Shown: piece by piece, positions 8,289-16,037 of the stretch
Position numbering within the stretch: position 1 is the first letter of the stretch
How the letters are laid out: each line of letters starts with the position of its first letter
Assembly (NCBI RefSeq): GCF_036013935.1
Contig: NZ_CP107902.1
Coordinates: 3,877,001-3,941,000 of the forward strand
DNA: 64,000 bases
Reading direction: 5' to 3'
From: Streptomyces sp. NBC_00461
Lineage (GTDB): Bacteria > Actinomycetota > Actinomycetes > Streptomycetales > Streptomycetaceae
Made by a program: the position numbers and the translations under genes
The notes under the pieces: generated by a model
What the model saw: the letters and a program-made list of their open reading frames with translations, nothing else
Told to the model about the DNA's origin: nothing
Databases searched by the model: none

Positions 8289-8846
8289 ATGACGCAGAAC
8301 AAGCAGAACAGGCAGAGCGGGCAGAGCACCGGGAGAAGGCAGAACACCAGGAGCCCGGGATACGTACTGGGTGCGGCCACGGTCGCGATGGGCCTGATCG
8401 CCGGGGTCTACTACATCTTCGCCTGCTGTGTGATGCCGGCCCTGGCCCGCAGCGACGACCGGGTCTACGTCGAGGTCATGCGCAACATCGACGACGTCAT
8501 CCAGAACCCGGTGTTCTTCCTCAGCTTCGCCGGCGCACTGCTGCTGACGGGCGTCTCCTCGTGGCAGCTGCGCGGGCAGCCGTACCGCTGGTGGGTGTGG
8601 GCGGGCCTCGCGGCGTACGCCCTCGGCTTCCTGACCACGGTCGTCATCAACATCCCGCTCAACAACGACCTGGCGAGCATGACCGATCCGACGGCGGCCC
8701 GGGAGCACTTCGAGGACCCGTGGGTGGCCTGGAACGTGGTGCGCGCGGTGCTGTCGACGGTGGCCCTGGGGTGCCTGGCGCGGGCGCTGGTGCTGTACGG
8801 AGCGCTTCGGCGCGGGTCACGCGAACACAGCCCGTACGGTGTGTGA
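8289..8846 (+). CDS. DUF1772 (anthrone-oxygenase-like) membrane protein
   Basis: A 185-residue membrane protein with about four helices (near 27-48, 74-92, 103-122 and 149-167) and a hydrophilic, Gln/Asn-rich N-terminus (MTQNKQNRQSGQSTGRRQN). The NIPLNNDL sequence after the third helix is the DUF1772 signature. Some DUF1772 proteins are anthrone oxygenases in aromatic polyketide pathways, but most in Streptomyces have no known function and no polyketide genes are near. Its start is divergent from the CGNR gene with a gap of about 175 bases. Function is unassigned. Confidence 0.75.
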   Translation: MTQNKQNRQSGQSTGRRQNTRSPGYVLGAATVAMGLIAGVYYIFACCVMPALARSDDRVYVEVMRNIDDVIQNPVFFLSFAGALLLTGVSSWQLRGQPYRWWVWAGLAAYALGFLTTVVINIPLNNDLASMTDPTAAREHFEDPWVAWNVVRAVLSTVALGCLARALVLYGALRRGSREHSPYGV

Positions 8847-8950
8847 GCCCGTCCGGCGTATGAGGACGTCAGGCGTATGAGGACGTCAGGCGCGTGAGGC
8901 CGCCCGGCGTGTGAGGGCGAGGCCGTTCAGGCCGAGGCGCCCGTCCCGGA
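8847..8950. repeat. Degenerate intergenic element with 17-bp direct repeats
   Basis: The sequence gtatgaggacgtcaggc occurs twice in tandem, followed by decayed copies and then a gcgaggccgttcaggccga tail. It is the same family as the intergenic element near 46770, where the core reads GTCCGGCGTTTGAGGACGAGG. Confidence 0.6.
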
Positions 8951-8984
8951 GAACGCGGCCCCGGCAACGGCAACGTCACCGCAC

Positions 8985-9048
8985 GGCCCCGAAGCCCCGA
9001 AGCCCCGAAGCCCCGAAGCCCCGAAGCCCCGAAGCCCCGAAGCCCCGA
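8985..9048. repeat. Eight-copy array of an 8-bp repeat after nnaR
   Basis: Eight head-to-tail copies of agccccga (the first has one mismatch) end eight bases from the nnaR stop codon. Copy number is likely to vary through replication slippage. On the nnaR transcript it lies in the 3' UTR. Confidence 0.9.
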
Positions 9049-9056
9049 GAACAGCC

Positions 9057-10217
9057 TTACGCGTCCGAGTACTTCGCGTCCGCCGCCGGATCCAGCGCCA
9101 GCCGGTACCCCCGCTTCACCACAGTCTGGATCAGCTTCGGCGCGCCGAGTGCCGTACGCAGCCGGGCCATCGCGGTCTCCACCGCATGCTCGTCGCGGCC
9201 GGCACCCGGCAGGGCCCGCAGCAGCTCCGCGCGGGCCACCACCCATCCCGGCCGCCGGGCCAGCGCACGCAGCAGCGACATCCCTGCGGGCGGTACGGGC
9301 CTCAGGTCGTCGTCGACCAGGACCGCGTGGCCGCGGATCTCCACCCGGTGCCCGGCGACGGGCAGGGTGCGCGCCCGGCTCGGCAGTTCCTGGCAGAGCA
9401 GCTGGACGAGGGGGCCGAGCCGGAAGCGCTCGGGCTGGACCGTGTCGACGCCGTGGGCCTGCAGCGGCAGCGCGGTGACCGGTCCGACGCAGACCGGCAG
9501 CACGTCGTGGTGGAGGGCGGCGAGCAGCTCGGGCAGCAGACGGCGCTTCTCCGCCCGGTCCAGCAGGGACACGGCGGCGGGCGCGCTGGTGAAGGTGACC
9601 GCGTCGAGGCCCCGGGAGACGGCCGCGTCCAGCAGCCGGTCGAGCGGCGCGATGTCCTCCGGCGGCATCCACCGGTACACCGGCACCCCGACGACCTCCC
9701 CGCCCGCGGCCCGCAGCGACTCCACGAACCCGGGCAGTGGCTCGCCGTGCAGCTGTACGGCGATACGGCGCCCGTCGACCCCCTCCTCCAGCAGCCGGTC
9801 CAGCACCTCGGCCATGGACTCGCTCGACGGCGACCAGTCCTCCGTCAGCCCGGCGGCCCGTACCGCGCCCTTGACCTTGGGTCCGCGCGCGAGCAGCTCC
9901 GCGGCCCGCAGCCGTTCGAGCAGGGGCTCCCCGAGCCCCCACCCCTCGGCGGCCTCGATCCATCCCCTGAAGCCGATGGCCGTGGTCGCGACCACGACGT
10001 CCGGCGCCTGGTCGAGCAGATCCTTCGTCGCCGCCAGCAGTTCGCTGTCGTCGGAGAGCGGCACGATGCGCAGGGCGGGTGCGTGCAGGACGGCGGCTCC
10101 CCGTCGCTGCAGCAGCGCGCCCAGTTCTTCGGCCCGGCGCGCGGCGGTGACGCCCACGGTGAATCCGGCGAGGGGCCCGTGTTGACCGGTGTCCGGTCGC
10201 TGCTGTTCGTCGTACAT
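9057..10217 (-). CDS. nnaR: NnaR: HEM4-like domain fused to winged-helix regulator
   Basis: A 386-residue transcription regulator. Residues about 15-270 form a uroporphyrinogen-III synthase (HEM4) fold, beginning AGFTVGVTAARRAEEL. Residues about 285-375 form an OmpR-type winged helix (GMSLLRALARRPGWVVARAELL and TAMARLRTALGAPKLIQTVVKRGYRL). In Streptomyces, NnaR co-operates with GlnR to activate nitrate/nitrite assimilation, and it lies next to narK as here. It is probably not the haem-pathway enzyme. The narK terminator hairpin lies between them, so nnaR has its own promoter or depends on readthrough. Confidence 0.9.
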   Translation of the reverse strand: MYDEQQRPDTGQHGPLAGFTVGVTAARRAEELGALLQRRGAAVLHAPALRIVPLSDDSELLAATKDLLDQAPDVVVATTAIGFRGWIEAAEGWGLGEPLLERLRAAELLARGPKVKGAVRAAGLTEDWSPSSESMAEVLDRLLEEGVDGRRIAVQLHGEPLPGFVESLRAAGGEVVGVPVYRWMPPEDIAPLDRLLDAAVSRGLDAVTFTSAPAAVSLLDRAEKRRLLPELLAALHHDVLPVCVGPVTALPLQAHGVDTVQPERFRLGPLVQLLCQELPSRARTLPVAGHRVEIRGHAVLVDDDLRPVPPAGMSLLRALARRPGWVVARAELLRALPGAGRDEHAVETAMARLRTALGAPKLIQTVVKRGYRLALDPAADAKYSDA

Positions 10218-10278
10218 GGCTGGCTCTCGTCCCGAGCTCGATCGAGTCGTCGTACATGAGGTACGGCGGTACCCACAT

Positions 10279-10321
10279 GCCGAACGAGCCTGTCAACGGT
10301 CCGTGACAGGCTCGGTTCGGC
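10279..10321 (-). terminator. Hairpin downstream of narK
   Basis: Arms of about 17 bp (gccgaac gagcctgtca against tgacaggctc ggttcggc) with one bulged base close an eight-base loop. It lies between the narK stop and the nnaR start on the minus strand. Confidence 0.7.
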
Positions 10322-10341
10322 TTGATGTCGCCGGTGTTACG

Positions 10342-11721
10342 TCACACCTCGGCGTAGCTGAGCTGCGGCTTCGTCTCTGCGGCAGTCGTGGCCTGGGAGA
10401 CGGCGGCCGGGCGGCGAAGGTATACGGCCCAGGTCACCGCGAAACAGGCGGCGTAGAAGACGAGGAAGGCGACGAAGGCGCCGGTCCCGGAGCCGTAGGA
10501 GAGGAAGGACTGCCGGAAGGCGAGGTTGATGCCCACGCCACCGAGCGCGCCGACCGCGCCGATCAGCCCCATGGAGGCACCGGAGAGACGTCGGCCGTAG
10601 GCCGCGGCCTCCTCGCCCTCCAGCCCCTTGGCCAGGGCCTTGGTCTGGAAGATGCCGGGGATCATCTTGTACGTGGACCCGTTGCCGAGGCCGGCCAGCG
10701 AGAACAGCACGACGAAGACGGTGACGAACAGGGGCAGCGACTTCTGCATGCTGGCCACGACCAGGACGGCGGTGGCTGCGGCCATGGCGACGTAGTTGTA
10801 GAGGGTGATCTTCGCGCCGCCGTACTTGTCGGCGAGCCAGCCGCCCACGGGGCGGATCAGCGAACCGAGCAGCGGGCCGATGAAGGTGAGGTACGTGGCC
10901 TGCAGCGGCGTCCGGCCGAACTGGTTCGTCAGCACCTGCCCGAAGGCGAAGCTGTAACCGATGAACGACCCGAACGTCCCGATGTAGAGGAAGGACATGA
11001 TCCAGGTGTGGCCGTCCCTGGCGGCGTCCTTGGCGGCACCGGTGTCGTTCTTGACGTGTTCCAGGTTGTCCATGAACAGGGCGGCGAGGACCGCTGCGAC
11101 GACGATCAGCGGGATGTAGATCCCGAGCAGCACGCGCGGACCGCCGCTCGCGCCGATGACGGCGAGGGCCACGAGCTGGATCGCGGCGACGCCGATGTTG
11201 CCGCCGCCGGCGTTGAGGCCGAGCGCCCACCCCTTCTTCCTCAGCGGGAAGAAGGCGTTGATGTTGGTCATGGAGGAGGCGAAGTTGCCGCCGCCGATGC
11301 CGGCGAGCAGCCCGATCAGCAGGAAGGTGTCGAAGGACGTGCCCGGCTTCATCACCGTGAACGCGGCGATCGTCGGGATGAGCAGCAGGCCGGCCGAGAC
11401 GATCGTCCAGTTCCGCCCACCGAAGACGGCGACGGCGAAGGTGTAGGGGACGCGGACGACGGCGCCGACCAGCGTGACCATCGAGGTCAGCATGAACTTG
11501 TCGGCCGGGGTCAGCCCGTACTCCGGGCCCATGAAGAGCACAAGCACGGACCACAGGGTCCAGATCGAGAAGCCGATGTGCTCGGAGAGGACGGAGAAGA
11601 AGAGATTGCGCTTGGCGATCTTCTCTCCGGTCTCGTTCCAGAAGGTCTCGTCCTCAGGATCCCACTGCTGGATCCAGCGACCTCCCCTGCTCGATGCGGG
11701 GGCTGTGCTAGGGGCTGTCAT
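10342..11721 (-). CDS. narK: Nitrate/nitrite transporter of the MFS
   Basis: A 459-residue major facilitator protein with 12 predicted helices. The nitrate signature is clear: GIGGGNFASSMTNINAFFP, then KKGWALGLNAGGGNIG, the glycine-rich motifs of NarK/NasA nitrate-nitrite porters. Its soluble N-terminus (WDPEDETFWNETGEKIAKRN) is typical of the actinobacterial NarK branch. It sits beside nnaR, which fits a role in nitrate uptake or nitrite export under GlnR/NnaR control. I could not point to a convincing GlnR box upstream. Confidence 0.92.
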   Translation of the reverse strand: MTAPSTAPASSRGGRWIQQWDPEDETFWNETGEKIAKRNLFFSVLSEHIGFSIWTLWSVLVLFMGPEYGLTPADKFMLTSMVTLVGAVVRVPYTFAVAVFGGRNWTIVSAGLLLIPTIAAFTVMKPGTSFDTFLLIGLLAGIGGGNFASSMTNINAFFPLRKKGWALGLNAGGGNIGVAAIQLVALAVIGASGGPRVLLGIYIPLIVVAAVLAALFMDNLEHVKNDTGAAKDAARDGHTWIMSFLYIGTFGSFIGYSFAFGQVLTNQFGRTPLQATYLTFIGPLLGSLIRPVGGWLADKYGGAKITLYNYVAMAAATAVLVVASMQKSLPLFVTVFVVLFSLAGLGNGSTYKMIPGIFQTKALAKGLEGEEAAAYGRRLSGASMGLIGAVGALGGVGINLAFRQSFLSYGSGTGAFVAFLVFYAACFAVTWAVYLRRPAAVSQATTAAETKPQLSYAEV

Positions 11722-12002
11722 GACGCCTCCACGGTGCTCCGGGGCTCGGTCGTGCTTGGGGCAGATGACCGGTGATGAGTCCCGAAGGTAGGGAGGCGGC
11801 GTTTCCGGTCTGTGGCGCCGGGTGACCGCGAAGGAACTTTGCTCTCACCCGGCCCGGGGGCGGGATGAGAGGTACCGCGTCGGTACGTTACGAACAGCTC
11901 TCCGGCTGCGTACGGCTCCGTGTGAGCCGACCCACCAGCGCCTGCCCGGGCGGCCCGCCGAGCACGGTGGTCAGTGACCGGGGAGCAGGGGGCAGGGGAA
12001 GT
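11722..12002. other. narK upstream region
   Basis: This holds the narK promoter on the minus strand and the 3' flank of the next gene. A ggtaccgcgtcggtacg imperfect dyad lies near 11873-11889. GlnR-like half sites such as GTAAC occur, but no full repeat array is visible. Confidence 0.4.
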
Positions 12003-12965
12003 TCAGCGCTGCGGGGACTGCCAGTTGGGGTTCTGCTGGGGGTAGGGCCGCTGCGGGGGGTACGGCTGGGGCGGTTGCTGTGGGGGGTACGGCTGCTGGG
12101 GGGCGGCGTAGGGGCCGGGGGCGGGGGGCTGCTGGGGCGCGGCGTACGGGCCGGAGGCCGGGGGCTGCTGCGGGTAGCCGTAGGGCTGGGGCTGTGGCTG
12201 GTACTGGGGCTGGGCGGCATACGGCCCCGGGACGTGCTGTCCCGGCTGTCCCGGCTGTCCCGGCTGTCCGTATGGAGCGTGGGCCGGGGTGGCGGGAGCG
12301 CCCGGCGCACCCATCGGCGGCTGGCCGGCACCGTACGGTCCGCCCGCGAAGGGGTTCGCCTGGCCCGGCATCTGCAGCCCCGGCGGCAGATAGCGCACCC
12401 GCCCCGTCTCGTCCGTCATCGGCATGAATCCGGCGGCCTGCAGCCGGCGTGCGAACTTGGCGTTGCGCTTGCGGGTCACGAGCAGACCGATGCCGAAGAT
12501 CGCCATGAAGATCAGCCAGACGATGCCCGCCACGACGAAGTCGAGGGCCTCACCGCCCGCCCGGTACCCGGCGATCCCACAGGCGACGGTGATGCCCAGC
12601 GCCGCGTACCCCATACGCTTCTCGGCGTTCTTGCCGGTGAGGTCGAACTGGATGCGGGCCTTGAGGAGTTCGAGGGCGTCGGGGACGAGGGGCGGCAGCG
12701 AGACCCCGTCGTGCGCGTTCGGATACTGCGCCCAGTTCTGCGCGGCCCGCGCCCTGGCCTGCGGGTTCGGGTCGGGCACGATCAGCATCTTCAGCGCGTT
12801 GTTGCGCGAGCCGGTGTGCCGCGCGTCCATGTACTCGTACCCGAACTGCTGGGCGACGAAGGCGAGTCGGGACAGCTTCTTCACAGAAGCCATCGGACTG
12901 GTGAGCTCGACGGGCTCCCCACCGGCCATCAACCGCAGCATGTTCCGAACCTGCCGCTTACTCAT
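12003..12965 (-). CDS. Membrane protein with Pro/Gln/Tyr-rich cytoplasmic tail, unknown function
   Basis: A 320-residue protein I do not recognise. Residues 1-110 are soluble and helical (MSKRQVRNMLRLMAGGEPVE at the start). Two adjacent transmembrane helices follow (about 118-135 and 142-165), ending at a VTRKRNAKFARR basic stop. From about 195 to the end the sequence is low-complexity: GQPGQPGQPGQ, then repeated PYAAPQQPPAPGPYAAPQQP-like units. Such tails occur in Streptomyces membrane proteins and kinases and may act as flexible interaction segments. It is monocistronic by spacing. Confidence 0.7.
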   Translation of the reverse strand: MSKRQVRNMLRLMAGGEPVELTSPMASVKKLSRLAFVAQQFGYEYMDARHTGSRNNALKMLIVPDPNPQARARAAQNWAQYPNAHDGVSLPPLVPDALELLKARIQFDLTGKNAEKRMGYAALGITVACGIAGYRAGGEALDFVVAGIVWLIFMAIFGIGLLVTRKRNAKFARRLQAAGFMPMTDETGRVRYLPPGLQMPGQANPFAGGPYGAGQPPMGAPGAPATPAHAPYGQPGQPGQPGQHVPGPYAAQPQYQPQPQPYGYPQQPPASGPYAAPQQPPAPGPYAAPQQPYPPQQPPQPYPPQRPYPQQNPNWQSPQR

Positions 12966-13525
12966 CGCTCCTGCTCCCCCGCGCCACTCTGTTCACTTAC
13001 GCAACTGGGGCAGTGTGTCATGGGGTTGCGGGGGCAGTGGATCGAGGGCGGGGTGCTTGACCGGGGTTTGACCGTCGTGGACGCCGTCACCGACCGCGCC
13101 ATCCTGGAACAGGGCGTCGACCTCGCAACGCAAGGCCATCGACGCCCTGGGCGACGCCCTCGGCCTAACCGACGACGAACCCAACGACCCACCCGGCGCC
13201 CGCTGACGTTGCCGTCACCGTTGCCGTCAAACGACCGGAGGGACCCTTCAATACGCGCACCCAATCAAGTGGGGATATCGGAATACCGTTTCCGAGTGCC
13301 GCACGCAGCCTGCCGCATTGGTCGAACAGGTCCTGCACACCTTCGAACCCCATACCAGCTCATCGCCACATCGAGCCGGACCACCCCATTCCAGGAGTCC
13401 GCGCCGTAGCCAGGCAACCACCAGGAAAGTTGCTGGTGGGGCACTCTGGAAATTCCTGACCACCCATAAGTGGCCATACTTGTTGTCTATTACTCCAGCT
13501 GTAGATCGTGATCAGGTGTCAGGTG
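12966..13525. other. 560-bp gap with a coding-like remnant and lower-GC sequence
   Basis: The left half is ordinary high-GC DNA holding a short coding-like relic (13129-13206). From about 13207 the sequence becomes richer in A/T than its neighbours, with no recognisable gene, and runs into the HxlR 3' end. Confidence 0.5.
13129..13206 (+). pseudogene. C-terminal coding remnant of unknown protein
   Basis: One frame reads RKAIDALGDALGLTDDEPND followed by PPGAR and TGA, with strong G/C bias at third positions. No start or upstream body fits in this frame; a stop precedes it at about 13069. It looks like the tail of a lost gene. The family is not recognised. Confidence 0.35.
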
Positions 13526-13533
13526 TCAGGTGT
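13513..13533. repeat. Three 7-bp repeats over the HxlR stop codon
   Basis: The unit caggtgt occurs three times in tandem. The last copies overlap the codons and stop of the HxlR gene, so slippage here would change its C-terminus. Confidence 0.8.
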
Positions 13534-13906
13534 CGAAGCGGTGGCGGGCGGCCTCGATGTGCCCGAAGTAGCGGTCCGTCCAGTCGCACATTCCGTCGAC
13601 GGTTGCGCGTAGGCCCTGGCCCGGCTCGGTGAGGGTGTATTCGACACGCGGTGGGACGGTGGGGTGCACGTTTCTCTCGACCAGGCCGTTGCGCTCCAGC
13701 ATGCGCAGGTTCTGGGTGAGCATCTTGTGGCTGATGCCCTCGATCTCGTTCCGCAGTTCGCTGAAGCGCAGGGTGCGTTCACCGAGAGTCTCGATGATCA
13801 GGAACGCCCACTTGTTGGCAACGTCGGAAAAGATCTCTCGCGCCAGTGAGTCCGCGCGCCTGAGGTCTGCTTCCTCGGATGGGCCCTTGATCTGTTTGGT
13901 CACCAT
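13526..13906 (-). CDS. HxlR-family transcription regulator
   Basis: A 126-residue winged-helix protein with the HxlR signature: DVANKWAFLIIETLGERTLR, then FSELRNEIEGISHKMLTQNL and RMLERNGLVERNVHPTVPPR with VEYTLTEPG. The redox-active N-terminal Cys of many HxlR proteins, just before the GKW-like motif, is missing here (Ser/Asp instead); its only Cys is near residue 107. Codons ending in A/T are commoner than in neighbouring genes. It is divergent from a RidA-like gene, the usual layout for an HxlR repressor and its target. Transfer as a two-gene module is likely. Confidence 0.88.
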   Translation of the reverse strand: MVTKQIKGPSEEADLRRADSLAREIFSDVANKWAFLIIETLGERTLRFSELRNEIEGISHKMLTQNLRMLERNGLVERNVHPTVPPRVEYTLTEPGQGLRATVDGMCDWTDRYFGHIEAARHRFDT

Positions 13907-13961
13907 CGGGTTCCCCAGTCACTGGAAAGTGCGTTCTTCCATGTCAGCGTCCACTCTCCTA

Positions 13962-13978
13962 TGGTTCCTGAGTAACCA
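13962..13978. promoter_or_regulatory. Dyad, candidate HxlR operator
   Basis: TGGTT and AACCA arms with a seven-base spacer lie midway between the divergent HxlR and RidA-like genes, the expected place for autoregulation. The assignment is by position and symmetry only. Confidence 0.4.
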
Positions 13979-14048
13979 CAAGAGACCGAAGGTGCCTTGG
14001 TTGGGCGGACACGAGACCACAGGCGCTCAGGACAAGGAGGCAGGCAGC

Positions 14049-14456
14049 ATGGCCATCAACCTGGTAAACCCGAGTGGATTGCCCAAGATCGATGTCTACC
14101 GGCAGGTGTCGATCGCAACGGGGTCGAAGCTGGTCTTCATCGCCGGCCAGGTCGCCTGGGATGCCGAGGGGATCACGGTCGGCGAAGGCGACCTCGCCGC
14201 GCAGGTCGAGCAGTGCTACCTCAACATCGGCACTGCTCTGGCCGAGGCTGGCGGCTCCTTCGACGACGTGGCGAAACTGACCTTCTACGTCGTCGACTGG
14301 ACCCCCGACAAGATGCCCCCGCTCCTGGAGGGCATCTCCCGGGCGTCCGCAAAGCTGGGCATCACCCCGGTCCCGCCGGCCACGCTGCTGGGTGTTGCGG
14401 CCCTGGACGTCCCCGACCATCTGGTCGAGATCGAAGCCACCGCAATCCTCGACTGA
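14049..14456 (+). CDS. RidA/YjgF-like protein lacking the catalytic arginine
   Basis: A 135-residue Rid-superfamily protein (FIAGQVAWDAEG, VAKLTFYVVDWTPDK and LVEIEATAIL are recognisable). Canonical RidA enamine/imine deaminases have an Arg in the segment corresponding to PPATLLGVAAL. By my alignment that Arg is Thr112 here, so this is probably a non-RidA subfamily with another role. The start has a near-perfect AAGGAGG site eight bases upstream; a longer in-frame extension upstream is not credible. It is divergent from HxlR and probably its regulated target. Codon use includes GTA, AGT and TTG, unlike the core genes. Confidence 0.8.
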   Translation: MAINLVNPSGLPKIDVYRQVSIATGSKLVFIAGQVAWDAEGITVGEGDLAAQVEQCYLNIGTALAEAGGSFDDVAKLTFYVVDWTPDKMPPLLEGISRASAKLGITPVPPATLLGVAALDVPDHLVEIEATAILD

Positions 14457-14511
14457 ACAGATGCCCTTTCTGCGGCCCACGCGTCGGCGACGATCGCGAC
14501 CTTGGCTGCCG

Positions 14512-14607
14512 AAGCCTGACCTGACGCTCGACGGCCGCGCCTTCCCATTCGTCTTCGGCAAGGAGCTGGACGTCAAGGTCATCCGGTCCGCCGCCTTCCA
14601 GGACGGC
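14512..14607 (+). pseudogene. Short coding-like remnant downstream of the RidA-like gene
   Basis: One frame reads LTLDGRAFPFVFGKELDVKV followed by IRSAAFQDG, with almost every third base G or C, unlike surrounding sequence. There is no plausible start or continuation; the reading decays into low-quality sequence before the terminator. It may be the relic of a gene broken when the HxlR/RidA pair arrived. The family is unknown. Confidence 0.3.
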
Positions 14608-14640
14608 ACTTCGGGAAGGACTCCCCGTCCGCGACTCGAA

Positions 14641-14675
14641 GAGCACCGACGGCCCTCACCTGGCCGTCGGTGCTC
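14641..14675. terminator. Bidirectional hairpin between RidA-like gene and acyltransferase
   Basis: Perfect 14-bp arms (gagcaccgacggcc and complement) close a seven-base loop between two convergent transcription units. Confidence 0.8.
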
Positions 14676-14741
14676 TCCGTCCGGACGGCCTTCCTCCCGT
14701 ACGCGGTTCGGTGTCGGCCCCGCCCCTCCGCGTGGATCCGA

Positions 14742-16037
14742 TCAGCCCTTCCGCCGCCCCCTCCCCCGCTTCGCCCCGTTGGGCCAAAGGCGTGGGCTCC
14801 GTTTCGCCGCCAGGTCCTCGATCCAGCCGAAGGTGAGGATCGCGAGGCCGATCAGGGGCCAGACGAGGACGAACATCCAGAGCGTGTAAGTCGAGTCCAG
14901 TGCCGCCGACGCGCGGTCGCTCTCCATGAAGGGGAGGCTGTACGCCTGGTCGATGATCGGGACCGTCGCCATGATCAGCAGGTTGTGCCAGAGGTAGATG
15001 GTGACGGCCCTGTTGTTGGCCAGGGTCACCAGCTTGTCCCACCGGGCGAGGCGGCCCGGCAGTTCCTGCCACGACGGCGAGTACTGGAGCAGGATCACCA
15101 CGAAGCCGAAGGACCAGGCCGCCTGTGCCAGCGGGATGTCGTTGAGGTCCCAGCCGTCGGGGCCGAGGTGGCCCGAGGCCCACCACAGGCCGAACGCCAT
15201 CAGCAACGCCGAGCAGGAGACGGCGACATAGCGCGGGACCCGCTGGAGCATGCCCTCGTGGTGCGCGAAGCCCAGGACCCAGCAGCCGCCGTAGACCGCG
15301 AAGTCGGTGATCGCGTTGCCGGTCTCGCCCGGGATGGTCACCAGGCCCGTGCCGACGATCGCCGTCAGGCCCAGCGGGGCCAGCAGCGTCGCCCACGGCA
15401 GGCGCCGGAACGCCCACAGCAGCAGCGGGGACGCGACCACGAACCACAGATACGCCCGCAGGTACCACAGCGGCCCGGCCGCCTGGTCGGCCCAGGTGGA
15501 GTCCAGCAGGCCTCCCTCGTTGCCGAGGTGCCAGGGGTAGGGCGGGGCGCCGATCGGGATGACGTAGTTGATGATTTCGACGATGCCCCAGGTGCCGCCG
15601 TTGTCCGGGTCCTTCGCCGGGTTCCAGCCGGCCACGAACATCATGACCAGCACCACCGCGCTGAACGCCCACAGCGGTGGCAGCAGACGGCGGATCCGGC
15701 CGCGGATCACGCTCATCGCCGGGCGGCTCAGCGAGCGCGCCATCAGGGAGCCCGCCAGCGCGAACATCACGCCCATGGAGGGGAAGAGGACCGACAGCCA
15801 GGCCCAGCCGAACAGGTGGTAGACCACGACGCGGACCAGGGCGATCGCGCGCAGCAGGTCCAGGTAGCGGTCGCGGCCCGGTTTCTTCGGCGCGGGCGAG
15901 GACGCGGATGCCGGTGTCGGGGTCGGGGTCGGGGTCGACACCTCAGGGCCGGCCACCGGACCTTGCCGCGGGATGCCGTACGACGGCGTCGACTCCGGGG
16001 TCCCGGCACCGGTCCCGGTCGTGTATCCGTGGGTCAT
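14742..16037 (-). CDS. Acyltransferase-3 family membrane protein
   Basis: A 431-residue integral membrane acyltransferase (OafA/WecH type) that would add acetyl or similar groups to an extracytoplasmic glycan. The N-terminal 50 residues are Pro/Thr-rich and cytoplasmic. The domain begins RDRYLDLLRAIALVRVVVYH, containing the family's R.....R...V..YH motif with the catalytic His. About ten helices follow, including TIYLWHNLLIMATVPIID typical of the family. Its ATG overlaps the stop of the deacetylase-glycosyltransferase gene by four bases (ATGA), so it is the third cistron of a coupled operon and probably decorates the polymer made there. Confidence 0.88.
   Translation of the reverse strand: MTHGYTTGTGAGTPESTPSYGIPRQGPVAGPEVSTPTPTPTPASASSPAPKKPGRDRYLDLLRAIALVRVVVYHLFGWAWLSVLFPSMGVMFALAGSLMARSLSRPAMSVIRGRIRRLLPPLWAFSAVVLVMMFVAGWNPAKDPDNGGTWGIVEIINYVIPIGAPPYPWHLGNEGGLLDSTWADQAAGPLWYLRAYLWFVVASPLLLWAFRRLPWATLLAPLGLTAIVGTGLVTIPGETGNAITDFAVYGGCWVLGFAHHEGMLQRVPRYVAVSCSALLMAFGLWWASGHLGPDGWDLNDIPLAQAAWSFGFVVILLQYSPSWQELPGRLARWDKLVTLANNRAVTIYLWHNLLIMATVPIIDQAYSLPFMESDRASAALDSTYTLWMFVLVWPLIGLAILTFGWIEDLAAKRSPRLWPNGAKRGRGRRKG

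Noticed and set aside
11722..11900. GlnR boxes upstream of narK
   Set aside because: Only isolated GTAAC-like half sites without the repeated a/b-site spacing.
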